A DNA stretch of 64,000 nucleotides from an uncultured Prevotella sp. (GCA_900540375.1 UQFS01000004.1:62001-126000), one strand, 5' to 3'. Positions 31,501-41,531 are shown, counted from the first letter of the stretch. Notes: generated by a model not told the origin, from the sequence alone. Made by a program: numbers and translations.

Positions 31501-34044
31501 TCACAGTCTCTTCTTCTCTTCGTTTCCGGCACCGGTACCTTTATAGCGGCTGCGTGTGGCATTGAAGTTATAGGTCACGGTGAGCGAGATGCTGCGCGTG
31601 AAATTGTTAGCATCCTTTCGGCTGATGACATCAGTACCATAATACGTCCACCGCTCACGATTGCTTTTGGTCAGGTCTGAGGCTTGGAGGAGGAAGACGA
31701 GGCGGTTTTTGAAGAACGACTTGCGCAACCGCGCGTACACGGTCACAAAACCTGCTGACTGCCGCATCGGTTCATAGCTGTCGGTGTAGCCATAGAGGTC
31801 GAGGCTCGCCATCCACCCATGCGGAAAGACGAGGCTGTTGCGAAGCACGAAAGTAAACGAGGGATGGCGGGAGCAGAGACTGGTGGGCTCACGGAAGAAC
31901 AACTGGGAATAATCTATCTCCCAGGAGGGATGATACCAACTGAATGTCGGCGAGGCCGTTACGGAGGCACTAAGCATCTGATAGTGCCCCATGTTGCGAA
32001 CCGAGAAATAGGCTATCTCCTGGTTGTCGTACAAGCCAAAGGTATGTAGCATAGGCTTATGGACATAGTCGTAATCGACCGAGGCACTCAGCCATTTGTG
32101 CACGGCCGACAGCTCCACGTTGTGGGTATATTCCGGGCGCAAGTAGGGATTGCCGCCCTCATAGAGATAACGACTGTCATACTGCATGAAGTTGCGCAGG
32201 TTGTTGTATCCCGGTCGGGAGGTCTTCATGGTGTAAGACAACTGCCATGACCACAAATCTTTATTCCACGACAGCGAGAGATTGGGAAAGAGATTGCCAT
32301 AGCGCCGGCTCGGCTCCTGCTCCCGTTTGCCGAAGCTGTAGTAGTCGGTCGTGACATGCTCGTATCGTAGTCCAGCATCGAGCTCATAGTGACCTAAAGG
32401 CAAGGAGAAGTCAGCGAAGCCCGCTATGTTTGCCTCATAGAGCTTGGTGCTGGAGGCAGGCACATAGTTCTCGCTGTTGACATAAAAGCCCACACTCTTT
32501 GTATGCGTGTATTCCGAGCCGAACGAGAGCGTGCCCTTCCCTACCGGGTGCGTCACGACGAGTTTCCCAGCCCACAGGTCGCTGCGCTGTCCGCCGTTGC
32601 TCGCCACGTCGCGGTCGCCTAATTCCGTGCTGGCTTCCGCGCTCTGCTGGCTCAGCATGTATTTCATGTGGAGGTAAGAGGCATTGAAGTCGATGCTCCA
32701 GTTGCCGAGCTTGCCCGTATAGTAGAGGTTGGCCTCGTTGCGTGGCCCCACGTCCCTGTGCTGGCGCTGGCTTTGCAGGATGGAGCCCTCATAGACACCG
32801 TTGCGCGTGACATTCTGGATACTGTTCGCATCCATGTTGCTTGACAAGGTCTTGTAGAACCAATAACTGCCACCGATGGAATTGTCAGCATTGAAGTCGT
32901 AGCTCAAGCGGAAGGTCTGCGACAGCACGTTCTGCCGGAAGGCGTCGTTGAAATGCTGGTCGATGTTGATGGTGTTGTCCTTGGGCATGAGTGTGTAACC
33001 CGTGTTGATGTCCTCTTTGAATACTTGGCTATAGAGAGCCGTGGTGTTAGACAGTTCCAGTCCTTTGATACGGTATTTGACGGTAGCTTGGTCATATCCT
33101 GCCCACATCGTGTTGTATTTTGCGTTGGCATCGTTCCTCACGCTCCATCCCTCGCCCGCTGGCTTACGGGTGCGGATGCGGATGACGCTCTTTACCGTGG
33201 CATCGTACTGCGAGCCGGGTGCGGTGATGACATCCACGTTCTTGATGTTCTCTGATTTCAGTTCAGTCAATTCGCGGTTGTCGGTCACTTTCTTATTGTT
33301 GATATAGATGAGCGGTGTGCCCTTGGCAAACACCTTGATGCCGGAGCCCGATGCCGTGACACGCGGCAACTGTCCGAGCACGTCGACGGCGGTGCCCATC
33401 TTGCTCAGCACCGAGTGCTCCACGTCGATGGTCATGCCACCCTTTGCGGCACGATACTGTGGCCGTTGCGTCTTCACCGTCACGCCTTTCAGCGTATAGC
33501 GGTCGGCCTGCAAGCGGATGGTACCAAGGTCGGGCGAGGCAGCGGTCCACAGCTTAGACTTGTAGCCCACGTAGGCCACCTTGGCGATGACGTGGCGGGC
33601 GTTGCAGGGAATGACGAAGTATCCGCTCTCGTTGCTCACGCCTCCGGCAAGGAACGAGGAGTCGGCGGGCGAGAGCAGCACTATGTTGGCGTATTCGGCG
33701 GCCTCGCCTTTCTCGTCGACGATGCGGCCCTTGTATCTCAATGTTGTCTTCTGTGAGCATTCCACGTTGATGATGCTGTCGCCCACCATCGTCATCGTAA
33801 TGGGATAGAAGCCGATGAGGTGGCGGATGGCTTCGGGGATTGACGCGCCTTTGACCGATGCCGTCACACGGAAGTCCTCCAAGTCGTTGTAGATGAAGTT
33901 GATGGTGTAGCGGTGGGTCATGCCGCCCAGTTGCTGCAAGGCCGCAGGCATTGTCACGTTGCGGAAGTCGCGACTCACGCGTTGGGCGCGGCCGATGGCG
34001 GTGCACAGCAGGAGCATATATAATAATAGGAGTATCTTCTTCAT
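31501..34044 (-). CDS. TonB-dependent outer-membrane receptor (STN, OMP_b-brl_3 type)
   Basis: An 847-residue protein with a signal peptide (ending IGRAQ), an N-terminal STN-like domain (residues about 25-95, VTMPAALQQLGG... TINFIYND), a carboxypeptidase-regulatory-like domain (about 105-185, GRIVDEKGEAAEYANIVLL), a plug (about 190-300) and a large barrel. It lies downstream of a DUF4974 anti-sigma gene and an ECF sigma gene in the same operon. The STN domain suits signalling to that pair when ligand binds. The ligand is unknown; no SusD partner is present. Confidence 0.88.
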   Translation of the reverse strand: MKKILLLLYMLLLCTAIGRAQRVSRDFRNVTMPAALQQLGGMTHRYTINFIYNDLEDFRVTASVKGASIPEAIRHLIGFYPITMTMVGDSIINVECSQKTTLRYKGRIVDEKGEAAEYANIVLLSPADSSFLAGGVSNESGYFVIPCNARHVIAKVAYVGYKSKLWTAASPDLGTIRLQADRYTLKGVTVKTQRPQYRAAKGGMTIDVEHSVLSKMGTAVDVLGQLPRVTASGSGIKVFAKGTPLIYINNKKVTDNRELTELKSENIKNVDVITAPGSQYDATVKSVIRIRTRKPAGEGWSVRNDANAKYNTMWAGYDQATVKYRIKGLELSNTTALYSQVFKEDINTGYTLMPKDNTINIDQHFNDAFRQNVLSQTFRLSYDFNADNSIGGSYWFYKTLSSNMDANSIQNVTRNGVYEGSILQSQRQHRDVGPRNEANLYYTGKLGNWSIDFNASYLHMKYMLSQQSAEASTELGDRDVASNGGQRSDLWAGKLVVTHPVGKGTLSFGSEYTHTKSVGFYVNSENYVPASSTKLYEANIAGFADFSLPLGHYELDAGLRYEHVTTDYYSFGKREQEPSRRYGNLFPNLSLSWNKDLWSWQLSYTMKTSRPGYNNLRNFMQYDSRYLYEGGNPYLRPEYTHNVELSAVHKWLSASVDYDYVHKPMLHTFGLYDNQEIAYFSVRNMGHYQMLSASVTASPTFSWYHPSWEIDYSQLFFREPTSLCSRHPSFTFVLRNSLVFPHGWMASLDLYGYTDSYEPMRQSAGFVTVYARLRKSFFKNRLVFLLQASDLTKSNRERWTYYGTDVISRKDANNFTRSISLTVTYNFNATRSRYKGTGAGNEEKKRL

Positions 34045-34062
34045 AACATTTTCGTTTTTGGG

Positions 34063-34809
34063 TTACTCTACCACAATCTCGTCGCCATTGTGTGTGACGG
34101 CAATCTGCTGGAAGCCGTTGAGGACGGCGATAGCGGCATCTACGCTTTTAGCCTGATCCCACTCAAAGTGCAGTCGGATAGTCTTGGCGGACGCGTTGCG
34201 ATAGACGACCTTCAGTCCATAGTAACGGCCCATCTCATCGAGGATGTCAGCCAGGGTAGCATTGTCGAAGACTTTGACCACGGGAGCCGGTTTGCTTTCT
34301 TTCTGTCTCGGTGAGATGCTGTCGGCGGTTGCGGCGGTATCCTGCGATGAGGCTGTGACCGACGTGCGTTGTGCTACCTCTGGTTTCTCTTTGGCAAAAG
34401 GATTGCGGAGCCAGCCCAATCCTGTCATAGCAGCAAGAGCCACACCGGTGAGCAACACGCAACCGAGAAAGACAGCGGCCACGCGCAGCCAACGGGGAAG
34501 ACGGCGGCGGGAAAGAACTGCGACAGAGTCTGTCTCTGGCTGAGCTATACGATCGGATTGCGGAGTCGTATCAGTGTACGGCTCAGCATTGGAATGCTGT
34601 TTGGCATCGTGGGCCTGACAGAAAGCCCGCCACGCACTGTCCACGTCGACGTCTTCGTTTTCAGCCCGCTCCTCTGTGAGCGCACGTTTTAGCTGTGCGA
34701 GCGGTTGGGTCTCGTCTATGATCTCTTTGAGCTCCTCGTCGGTGTAGTGCTCGGGATGCTCTTGTGCGTCAAGGAAACGCTTGATTTTCTCTTCATCGGA
34801 ATCGTTCAT
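34063..34809 (-). CDS. FecR-like anti-sigma factor (DUF4974)
   Basis: A 248-residue protein with a cytoplasmic N-terminal part, a single membrane helix (near residues 110-130, LRVAAVFLGCVLLTGVALAA), a serine/threonine-rich linker and a C-terminal DUF4974/STN-like domain (VFDNATLADILDEMGRYYGL... HFEWDQAKSVDAAIAVLN). It should hold the adjacent ECF sigma factor and release it when the receptor is engaged. It overlaps the sigma gene by four bases. Confidence 0.85.
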   Translation of the reverse strand: MNDSDEEKIKRFLDAQEHPEHYTDEELKEIIDETQPLAQLKRALTEERAENEDVDVDSAWRAFCQAHDAKQHSNAEPYTDTTPQSDRIAQPETDSVAVLSRRRLPRWLRVAAVFLGCVLLTGVALAAMTGLGWLRNPFAKEKPEVAQRTSVTASSQDTAATADSISPRQKESKPAPVVKVFDNATLADILDEMGRYYGLKVVYRNASAKTIRLHFEWDQAKSVDAAIAVLNGFQQIAVTHNGDEIVVE

Positions 34810-35297
34810 GGCTTAGGGGTATTAACGTTCTTTTTCAATACTTTGACGATGTGCGACAGATGTTTCCACACGGCAATGCGGCTCGTACCGGTCTCGGCGC
34901 AGATGGCCTTATAGTCTTTGCCGTCGAGAAAACGCAGGGTGAAGATGCGCAGCTCGTCGGGCGAGAGCAGTGCGTGAGCGAGCGTGCGCAGGCGGCAGAG
35001 ACGTTGTTCGTCGTCCTGCCAACTGTCATCGGGCAGTGGCTCGGTGGCGTAGAGGTGGAGGATGCGCTCGCGTGTGCTTTTGTTGCGCAGGCGTTTCAAG
35101 CAGCGGTTGCGCACGGCGACCATCAGATAGCCTTCGGCCGAAGCCGGCAACAACTCAGTGCGGCGTTCCAGCAGGCTGGCGAATACTTCGCTCACCACGT
35201 CCTCGCTCTCCTCGCTGTCGTAGAGCAGGGAGCAGGCCACGGTATACATGTGGCGGTAGTGCCGGCGGAAGAGTTGTTCAACGTGCTGTCTGTCCAT
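34806..35297 (-). CDS. ECF-type RNA polymerase sigma factor
   Basis: A 163-residue sigma-70-like factor with region 2 (LFRRHYRHMYTVACSLLYDSE, EDVVSEVFASLLERR) and region 4 (LSPDELRIFTLRFLDGKDY, then TGTSRIAVWKHLSHIVKVL). I chose ATG 35297; the upstream in-frame TTG at 35318 has no support. It starts a sigma/anti-sigma/receptor operon. The -7 box TACCTTTG (35389-35396) and a leader palindrome lie upstream. Confidence 0.9.
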   Translation of the reverse strand: MDRQHVEQLFRRHYRHMYTVACSLLYDSEESEDVVSEVFASLLERRTELLPASAEGYLMVAVRNRCLKRLRNKSTRERILHLYATEPLPDDSWQDDEQRLCRLRTLAHALLSPDELRIFTLRFLDGKDYKAICAETGTSRIAVWKHLSHIVKVLKKNVNTPKP

Positions 35298-35339
35298 CGT
35301 CTGTTTTTTTATTATCAATACCCTTCGGTGAAGAGAATG

Positions 35340-35358
35340 TTAACCTCTTGGCGGTTAA
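35340..35358. promoter_or_regulatory. Inverted repeat in the leader of the sigma-factor operon
   Basis: TTAACC-N7-GGTTAA lies between the operon's -7 box (35389-35396, minus strand) and its start codon. It could be an operator or a small RNA hairpin; no further evidence. Confidence 0.4.
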
Positions 35359-35388
35359 TTTTTGCTTTTCAACGAAAGAATGTCTTTA

Positions 35389-35396
35389 CAAAGGTA
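35389..35396 (-). promoter_or_regulatory. -7 box of the sigma-factor operon
   Basis: TACCTTTG on the minus strand, about 90 bases before the sigma-factor start; the -33 element is unclear. Confidence 0.5.
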
Positions 35397-35447
35397 CATC
35401 TTTTCGCTGACATTTCTTGATAAAGCCCGCCTAAGAACGACTAAAGT

Positions 35448-35479
35448 TTTGTATATCAGCGGAATTATTCGTAACTTTG
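35448..35479 (+). promoter_or_regulatory. Promoter of miaB
   Basis: TTTG (35448-35451), a 20-base spacer, TAACTTTG (35472-35479). The in-frame TTG at 35477 lies inside the -7 box, so ATG 35507 is the start. Confidence 0.75.
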
Positions 35480-35506
35480 CAGTCTTATTACATACGCATA
35501 TACAGA

Positions 35507-36913
35507 ATGAGCAAGAAACTATATATCGAGACCTATGGCTGCCAGATGAATGTAGCCGACTCCGAAGTTGTTGCCTCCGTCATGCAGATGGCCGGTTACG
35601 AACCCACTGCCAACGAAGAAGATGCCGACGCGGTGTTTCTCAACACCTGTTCGGTGCGCGAGAATGCCGAGAACAAGATCTATCATCGTCTCGACACCCT
35701 TTTCGCCCAGCAGCGCCGCCACGCCCACGACAATCCCGAAGCCAAGTACCCCAGGCCGATTCTCGGCGTGCTGGGCTGTATGGCCGAGCGCGTGAAGAAT
35801 GACTTGATCGAGAACCATCACGCCAATCTCGTGTGTGGTCCTGACAGCTATCTCCATTTGCCCGAGATGGTGGCAGCCGTAGAGGTCGGTCAGCCTGCCG
35901 TGGATGTGCAGCTCTCCACCACCGAGACCTATCGCGACGTCATGCCTCTGCGTGTGAGCCCGGCCCATGTGAGCGGCTTTGTGAGCATCATGCGCGGCTG
36001 CAACAACTTCTGCCATTATTGCATCGTACCCTATACCCGTGGCCGTGAGCGTTCGCGCGACGTGGAGAGCATCTTGCGCGAGGTACGTGACCTTCACGAC
36101 AAAGGATTCAAGGAAGTCACCCTCCTGGGACAGAATGTCAACAGCTATGGACTATTGCCCAACGGTCAGCGGCCCGACAACGGCATCATCATCAACGAGA
36201 CCGACGGCACGGAGCTCCATGTGTGTTCCTTTGCTGAACTCCTGCGGCGCGTGGCCGAGAGCGTACCCGACATGCGTGTGCGCTTCACGACCTCCAATCC
36301 TGAGGATATGACCGAGGACATCCTGCACGCCATCGCCGATGAGCCCAACCTCTGTAATCATATTCATTTCCCGGCACAGAGCGGCAGTGACAAGGTGCTG
36401 CACTTGATGAACCGCAAGTACACGCGCCAACAGTATCTTGACAAAGTGGCCGCCATCCGCCGCATCATCCCCGATTGCGGACTGACGACAGACATCTTTG
36501 TGGGCTATCACGACGAGAGCGAGGAGGACTTCCAACAGACGATGAGCCTCGTGCGTGAGGTCGGCTATGACGCCGCCTTCATGTTTAAATACAGTGAGCG
36601 TCCCGGCACCTACGCTGCCAAGCACCTGCCTGACAACGTGCCCGAGGAAGAGAAGGTCCGCCGCCTCAATGAGCTCATCCGCCTGCAAACCGAGATCTCG
36701 GCTGAGCGCAACAAGCTCGACGAGGGCAAGACCTTTGAGGTGCTCCTTGAGCGCTATGCCAAACGTTCCCACGATCAGCTCATGGGCCGCACACCACAAA
36801 ACAAAGCCGTCGTCATCGCGCGCGGCAACCACCGTCCCGGCGAGCGTGTCATGGTGCGTGTCACAGGCTCATCATCAGCTACACTCATGGGAGAAGTCAT
36901 GGGGGAAGAATAA
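35507..36913 (+). CDS. miaB: tRNA-2-methylthio-N6-dimethylallyladenosine synthase
   Basis: A radical-SAM methylthiotransferase that completes ms2i6A37 in tRNA. The 468-residue protein has the N-terminal UPF0004 cysteines (TYGCQMN, NTCSVRENAE, LGCMAERVK), the radical-SAM cluster CNNFCHYC near residue 160, and a C-terminal TRAM domain (HRPGERVMVRVTGSSSATLMGEV). It leads a run with the ABC transporter and acyltransferase genes (15-base gap). Confidence 0.96.
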   Translation: MSKKLYIETYGCQMNVADSEVVASVMQMAGYEPTANEEDADAVFLNTCSVRENAENKIYHRLDTLFAQQRRHAHDNPEAKYPRPILGVLGCMAERVKNDLIENHHANLVCGPDSYLHLPEMVAAVEVGQPAVDVQLSTTETYRDVMPLRVSPAHVSGFVSIMRGCNNFCHYCIVPYTRGRERSRDVESILREVRDLHDKGFKEVTLLGQNVNSYGLLPNGQRPDNGIIINETDGTELHVCSFAELLRRVAESVPDMRVRFTTSNPEDMTEDILHAIADEPNLCNHIHFPAQSGSDKVLHLMNRKYTRQQYLDKVAAIRRIIPDCGLTTDIFVGYHDESEEDFQQTMSLVREVGYDAAFMFKYSERPGTYAAKHLPDNVPEEEKVRRLNELIRLQTEISAERNKLDEGKTFEVLLERYAKRSHDQLMGRTPQNKAVVIARGNHRPGERVMVRVTGSSSATLMGEVMGEE

Positions 36914-36928
36914 GAAAATCGAAGCGAT

Positions 36929-38749
36929 ATGAAAGAGTTCCTGCAAGTACTCCGACGGTTTCTGCCGCCTTACAAGAAATATTTGGCACTGTCCATCTTG
37001 TTCAATATCCTTTCTGCGATATTGAATATCTTTTCCTTTGCCACACTCATTCCCCTGCTGCAAATTCTGTTCAAAACGGAAGGAGCCCATTCTGCCACGG
37101 CTATGATGCCATGGGCTTGGAACAAAGAAGTGCTGAGTAACAATGCCGACTATTTGGTGCAGCAGGTCATCGCAGAGTTCGGCTCTTCCACGACATTGCT
37201 GCTTATCGGTCTTGTGCTGGTGGTGATGACGGGTCTGAAAACGCTGACTTACTTTCTGTCCTCGGCAACGATCATCCCAATCCGTACCGGGGTGGTGCGT
37301 GACATCCGCAATCAGCTCTATCGGAAGATTACGTCGCTCGACCTCGGCTTCTTCAGCGACGAGCGCAAAGGCGACATCATTGCCCGCATGACGGGCGACG
37401 TGCAGGAAATAGAAAACTCCATCATGTCAAGCATCGACATGCTGTTCAAGAATCCTGTGCTGATCATCTCTTACTTCGTGGCCATGCTGTTGATCAGCTG
37501 GCAGCTGACACTGTTCACCATTGTTTTTGTGCCCGTTTTCGGATGGTTCATGGGACAGGTGGGAAGAAAGCTCAAGCAACGGAGTATTAAAGCACAGGGC
37601 TTGTGGAGCGACACCATGAGCCAAGTGGAGGAAACCTTGGGAGGTCTACGTATCATTAAGGCCTTCTGTGCCGAAGAGAAGATGAACAAGCGCTTCGACA
37701 GCATCAACTCTGCTTACCGTGACAACATCATGAAGGTGAATACCCGTCAGCAGCTTGCGCACCCCATGAGCGAGTTCTTAGGAACTGTGATGATCGTCAT
37801 CGTGCTTTGGTTTGGCGGTATCCTGGTGCTCAACAAGCAAGTGCTCAGCGGTCCTACCTTCATTTATTACATGGTGATCCTCTACAGCATCATCAATCCT
37901 CTGAAAGAATTCTCCAAAGCCGGCTATAATATTCCGAAGGGTCTGGCATCTATGGAGCGTGTCGATAAGATTCTCAAGGCCGAATCCAATATCAAGGAAG
38001 CAGCTCTTCCAAAGCATATCAGCAACTTTGAACATCAGATAGAGTTCCGCCACGTCTCGTTTAAGTACGACAACCTGTGGGTACTTCGTGACATCAACCT
38101 TGTCATTCCCAAGGGCAAGACCATTGCGCTCGTGGGACAGAGCGGCTCTGGAAAATCCACTTTGGTGGACCTGATACCACGCTATTACGACGTGCAGGAG
38201 GGTGAGGTGCTCATCGACGGCATTAATGTCAAGGACCTCGGAATCCACGACCTGCGTCAGCTCATCGGCAATGTCAACCAGGAAGCTATCCTCTTCAACG
38301 ACACCTTTTATAATAATATCACCTTCGGTGTGGACAACGCCGGCAAGGAAGAGGTCATTCGCGCGGCAAAGATCGCCAATGCCTATGACTTTATCATGGC
38401 TTCGGAGCATGGCTTCGACACCAACATCGGTGACCGTGGCGGCCGTCTCTCGGGCGGACAGCGTCAGCGCGTCAGCATCGCACGCGCCATCCTCAAGAAT
38501 CCGCCCATCCTCATCCTTGACGAGGCTACCTCCGCTCTTGACACCGAGAGCGAGCGACTCGTGCAGGATGCTTTGGAGCGACTGATGAAAACACGTACTA
38601 CGGTGGCGATCGCTCACCGTCTCTCAACGATCAAGAATGCCGACGAGATCTGTGTGCTCCATGAGGGAAAGATTGTGGAGCGTGGCACCCACGACGAGCT
38701 GATGGCTCTGCAGGGATATTACAAGCGTCTGCACGACATGCAAAGCTGA
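36929..38749 (+). CDS. ABC transporter, MsbA-like exporter
   Basis: A 606-residue half-transporter with six membrane helices (residues 1-330) and an ATPase domain with Walker A GQSGSGKST (near residue 400), signature LSGGQRQR (near 508) and Walker B ILILDEAT (near 528). MsbA-type exporters flip lipid A or other lipids. The gene next to it encodes an LpxL-like acyltransferase, and LPS-assembly genes follow, which favours a lipid A role, but a drug or peptide exporter is possible. Confidence 0.88.
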   Translation: MKEFLQVLRRFLPPYKKYLALSILFNILSAILNIFSFATLIPLLQILFKTEGAHSATAMMPWAWNKEVLSNNADYLVQQVIAEFGSSTTLLLIGLVLVVMTGLKTLTYFLSSATIIPIRTGVVRDIRNQLYRKITSLDLGFFSDERKGDIIARMTGDVQEIENSIMSSIDMLFKNPVLIISYFVAMLLISWQLTLFTIVFVPVFGWFMGQVGRKLKQRSIKAQGLWSDTMSQVEETLGGLRIIKAFCAEEKMNKRFDSINSAYRDNIMKVNTRQQLAHPMSEFLGTVMIVIVLWFGGILVLNKQVLSGPTFIYYMVILYSIINPLKEFSKAGYNIPKGLASMERVDKILKAESNIKEAALPKHISNFEHQIEFRHVSFKYDNLWVLRDINLVIPKGKTIALVGQSGSGKSTLVDLIPRYYDVQEGEVLIDGINVKDLGIHDLRQLIGNVNQEAILFNDTFYNNITFGVDNAGKEEVIRAAKIANAYDFIMASEHGFDTNIGDRGGRLSGGQRQRVSIARAILKNPPILILDEATSALDTESERLVQDALERLMKTRTTVAIAHRLSTIKNADEICVLHEGKIVERGTHDELMALQGYYKRLHDMQS

Positions 38750-38773
38750 TGCATCGCTAAACGATTGACGATT

Positions 38774-39745
38774 ATGACGAAACTCGTATATTGGCTTTTC
38801 TACGCACTGTCGCTTCTGCCTTTCCGAGTGCTCTACGTGCTCTCTGACATGGAGTTTGTGTTCATGTACTATGTGGTGCGCTACCGCCGAAAGATAGTGC
38901 GGCGCAACCTCTCCACGGCTTTTCCGCAGAAAGACCGCTCGGAGATCGTGCACTTGGAGCGTCGCTTCTACCATTGGTTCTGCGACTATTTCTTCGAAGC
39001 CTTGAAACTTCTGAGCATCAGCGACAAGGAATTGCGCCGCCGGTTCATCACTTACAACTCCGAGCAAGTGGAGCAGTGCTTCAAAGAGGGACAGGACGTG
39101 GCCGCCATCCTTGGGCATTATTGCAATTGGGAATGGCTTTCCTGTGTAGGCATCGACTTGCCGCCGGAGCGTGTCATGGGGTTGATCTACGACCCACTGC
39201 ACAACGATGCCTTTGACTATCTCTTCCGCCGTATACGATCTTCTCAGCCCAATGTGATCACCGTCCCTAAGAAAGACATCCTCAGACAGCTCATCAAACT
39301 CCGGCAGGAAGGGCGGAGGTCTATCTTCGGCTATATCGCCGACCAGGCACCCAAGTGGGAGAATATCCATTGCTGGTTGCCTTTCCTGAACCACGACACG
39401 CCGGTCTTCACGGGAGCCGAGCGCATCATGCGCAAGATGAACAATGCCGTCTTCTATGTGGAGATGGGGCGTCCGCGGCGTGGCTACTATACGTGTACCT
39501 ACCATCTCATCACCCGCGAGCCGAATACGCTGCCGGAGTTTGGCATCACACGCGAGTTCTTTGCCATGTTGGAGAAAACCATCAGCCGTCAGCCCGAATA
39601 TTATCTATGGAGCCACGACCACTGGAAGCGCACTCATGAAGAGTTTGACCGCCGATTTCAGGTAGTCAATGGAAAAGTGATGAAAGTAGCTGTGCTGACG
39701 AAAGAGAAATCACAAAATAGAAATGAAGATAACAGTCAACCCTAA
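38774..39745 (+). CDS. Lipid A acyltransferase-like protein (LpxL/HtrB family)
   Basis: A 323-residue membrane-associated acyltransferase. It has an N-terminal hydrophobic helix, the HX4E catalytic motif in GHYCNWEWL (near residue 115), and AERIMRKMNNAVFYVEMGR near residue 220. The family adds secondary acyl chains to lipid A. I chose ATG 38774 over the in-frame TTG at 38765. The next gene overlaps its 3' end by 23 bases. Confidence 0.88.
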   Translation: MTKLVYWLFYALSLLPFRVLYVLSDMEFVFMYYVVRYRRKIVRRNLSTAFPQKDRSEIVHLERRFYHWFCDYFFEALKLLSISDKELRRRFITYNSEQVEQCFKEGQDVAAILGHYCNWEWLSCVGIDLPPERVMGLIYDPLHNDAFDYLFRRIRSSQPNVITVPKKDILRQLIKLRQEGRRSIFGYIADQAPKWENIHCWLPFLNHDTPVFTGAERIMRKMNNAVFYVEMGRPRRGYYTCTYHLITREPNTLPEFGITREFFAMLEKTISRQPEYYLWSHDHWKRTHEEFDRRFQVVNGKVMKVAVLTKEKSQNRNEDNSQP

Positions 39746-40475
39746 ATACGAGTACTTGCGTCATTTCTTAGAGGCACTTCCTGACAGGTTTGAGACCGAA
39801 GGAAACTATATATATGGAGGAAGACGTAATCTCATTAAGAGTTTTCTGACACCTGACGGAATAGAGGTGAATGTAAAACGCTATCATCAGCCCAACTGCA
39901 TCAACCTGCTGGTTTATTCATCAGGTTTGAGGAGCCCCAAGGGAATTCGTGCCTACAAATTCGCTGGTGTCCTCAATGCAAAGGGTATCAGCACACCGGA
40001 GCCTATCGCTTATCTTGAGAAACGTAAGGGTGGACTCTTAGGGCAGAGCTTTTTCATTAGCAAGCAGTGTTCTTATTCTCACCTGCTCTACGAGATGGGC
40101 GATGCTCTTCCCAATGTCTATGAACCCATGGCCGATGCCCTTGCGCACTTTACGGCGCATATGCACGAACAGGAGGTGCTGCATTTAGACTTTTCTCCAG
40201 GCAACATTCTGTGGGACAAAGAGGGCGATGACTACCATTTCTCCATAGTAGATATTAACCGTATGCGGTTCGGTCCCGTGTCATTGCGAAGTGGATGTAA
40301 GAGCTTCGCACGTCTATGGGGCCCCAAGCGATTTATACAGCTATTAGTGAGGCGCTATGCCGAGTTAAGAGCTTTCGATGCGGACAAGGCCGAGAGCGTG
40401 GCTATGAAAGCACGGCGAAAGTTTTGGAAACATTATATGCAAAAACGAGAAATTGAATTCAAACTTGAACTATAA
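39723..40475 (+). CDS. InaA-type lipopolysaccharide kinase
   Basis: A 250-residue small kinase-like protein. The catalytic loop HLDFSPGNILW (near residue 157) and the metal-binding IVDINRMRF (near 174) fit the WaaP/KdkA/InaA group, which phosphorylates LPS core sugars. It overlaps the acyltransferase gene and is 9 bases before a glycosyltransferase gene. This gene and the next are visibly richer in A/T than their neighbours, which could mean separate acquisition. Confidence 0.83.
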   Translation: MKITVNPKYEYLRHFLEALPDRFETEGNYIYGGRRNLIKSFLTPDGIEVNVKRYHQPNCINLLVYSSGLRSPKGIRAYKFAGVLNAKGISTPEPIAYLEKRKGGLLGQSFFISKQCSYSHLLYEMGDALPNVYEPMADALAHFTAHMHEQEVLHLDFSPGNILWDKEGDDYHFSIVDINRMRFGPVSLRSGCKSFARLWGPKRFIQLLVRRYAELRAFDADKAESVAMKARRKFWKHYMQKREIEFKLEL

Positions 40476-40484
40476 ATATATGCA

Positions 40485-41531
40485 ATGAATCATAGGATTT
40501 GTTTTTTGACACATAATTATCGTGGACTGAGAAGTTCTGGCAATAAAGCCAAGCACGACAATGAGATCACGTTGCGAGAGCTTGGGGCTGTCAACTTAGG
40601 TCTTCCCACCACTTACTATCATAGTAAGGTCGTGTCATTCTTTCTTGACTTGGCCGGAGTCTTGAAATTGGGACTTACCGTACGCCGTGGAGATATTGTG
40701 GTACTGCAATATCCTATAAAGAAGTATTTCTCTTTTATTTGCAATGAGGCTCATGCCCGTGGGGCAAAGGTCGTAGCGCTGATTCACGACCTTGGTTCCA
40801 TGAGACGTCGCAAGCTCACAATAGAAAAAGAGATTTTACGGCTAATGCATGCCGACTATGTTATTGCGTCAAACGACACTATGAAGGGATGGCTCTTACA
40901 ACATGGTTTCACCCATGGGTTGGGTGCCTTACAACTGTTCGACTATCGCTCGGCTTCTACCTGTCCTGATATAGTTGCCAGTGAGCGAACGGCCTTACCA
41001 AGAGTTGTCTATGCCGGGGCATTAAGTCCGCGCAAGAATCTCTTTCTCCTTGATGTGCAATCAGTAAAAAACTACGATCTCGAGGTCTTTGGGAATAAAG
41101 AGGGACTGCCAGGACTAAAAGAGTCGGAACATGTCCATCTTCATGACTTCATGGCATCGGAAGACTTTATCGCCCATGTTCCGGGCGACTATGGCTTAGT
41201 ATGGGATGGTGACAGTCTCTCTACCTGTTCCGGACATTTCGGGGAGTATCTACGGTGGAACTCCCCCCATAAGGCCTCTTTTTACCTTCGTGCCGGTCTG
41301 CCGTTGATAGTATGGAAGCAGTCCGCTTTGGCAACAGTTGTGGAAAGCATGGGAATAGGAATACTCATTGACAGTCTGGAGGAGCTCGACGAACGGCTGT
41401 TGGCCGTTACGGCAACGCAGCGCGCATCCATGTCTGCACAAGTGCACAAAGTATCCCAGCTTCTTAGCACGGGGGGCTTCTTTAAGACCGCATTGAGTGA
41501 GGCTGTCAATAAACTCTCCTGGGAGTCTTAA
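40485..41531 (+). CDS. Glycosyltransferase, galactofuranosyltransferase-like
   Basis: A 348-residue GT-B-like protein. N-terminal LTHNYRGLRSSGNKAKHDNE, then VLQYPIKKYFSF, VALIHDLGSMRR and GALSPRKNLFL resemble bacterial beta-1,6-galactofuranosyltransferases. The acceptor is probably an LPS core or O-glycan. It ends before a 305-base gap. Confidence 0.7.
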   Translation: MNHRICFLTHNYRGLRSSGNKAKHDNEITLRELGAVNLGLPTTYYHSKVVSFFLDLAGVLKLGLTVRRGDIVVLQYPIKKYFSFICNEAHARGAKVVALIHDLGSMRRRKLTIEKEILRLMHADYVIASNDTMKGWLLQHGFTHGLGALQLFDYRSASTCPDIVASERTALPRVVYAGALSPRKNLFLLDVQSVKNYDLEVFGNKEGLPGLKESEHVHLHDFMASEDFIAHVPGDYGLVWDGDSLSTCSGHFGEYLRWNSPHKASFYLRAGLPLIVWKQSALATVVESMGIGILIDSLEELDERLLAVTATQRASMSAQVHKVSQLLSTGGFFKTALSEAVNKLSWES

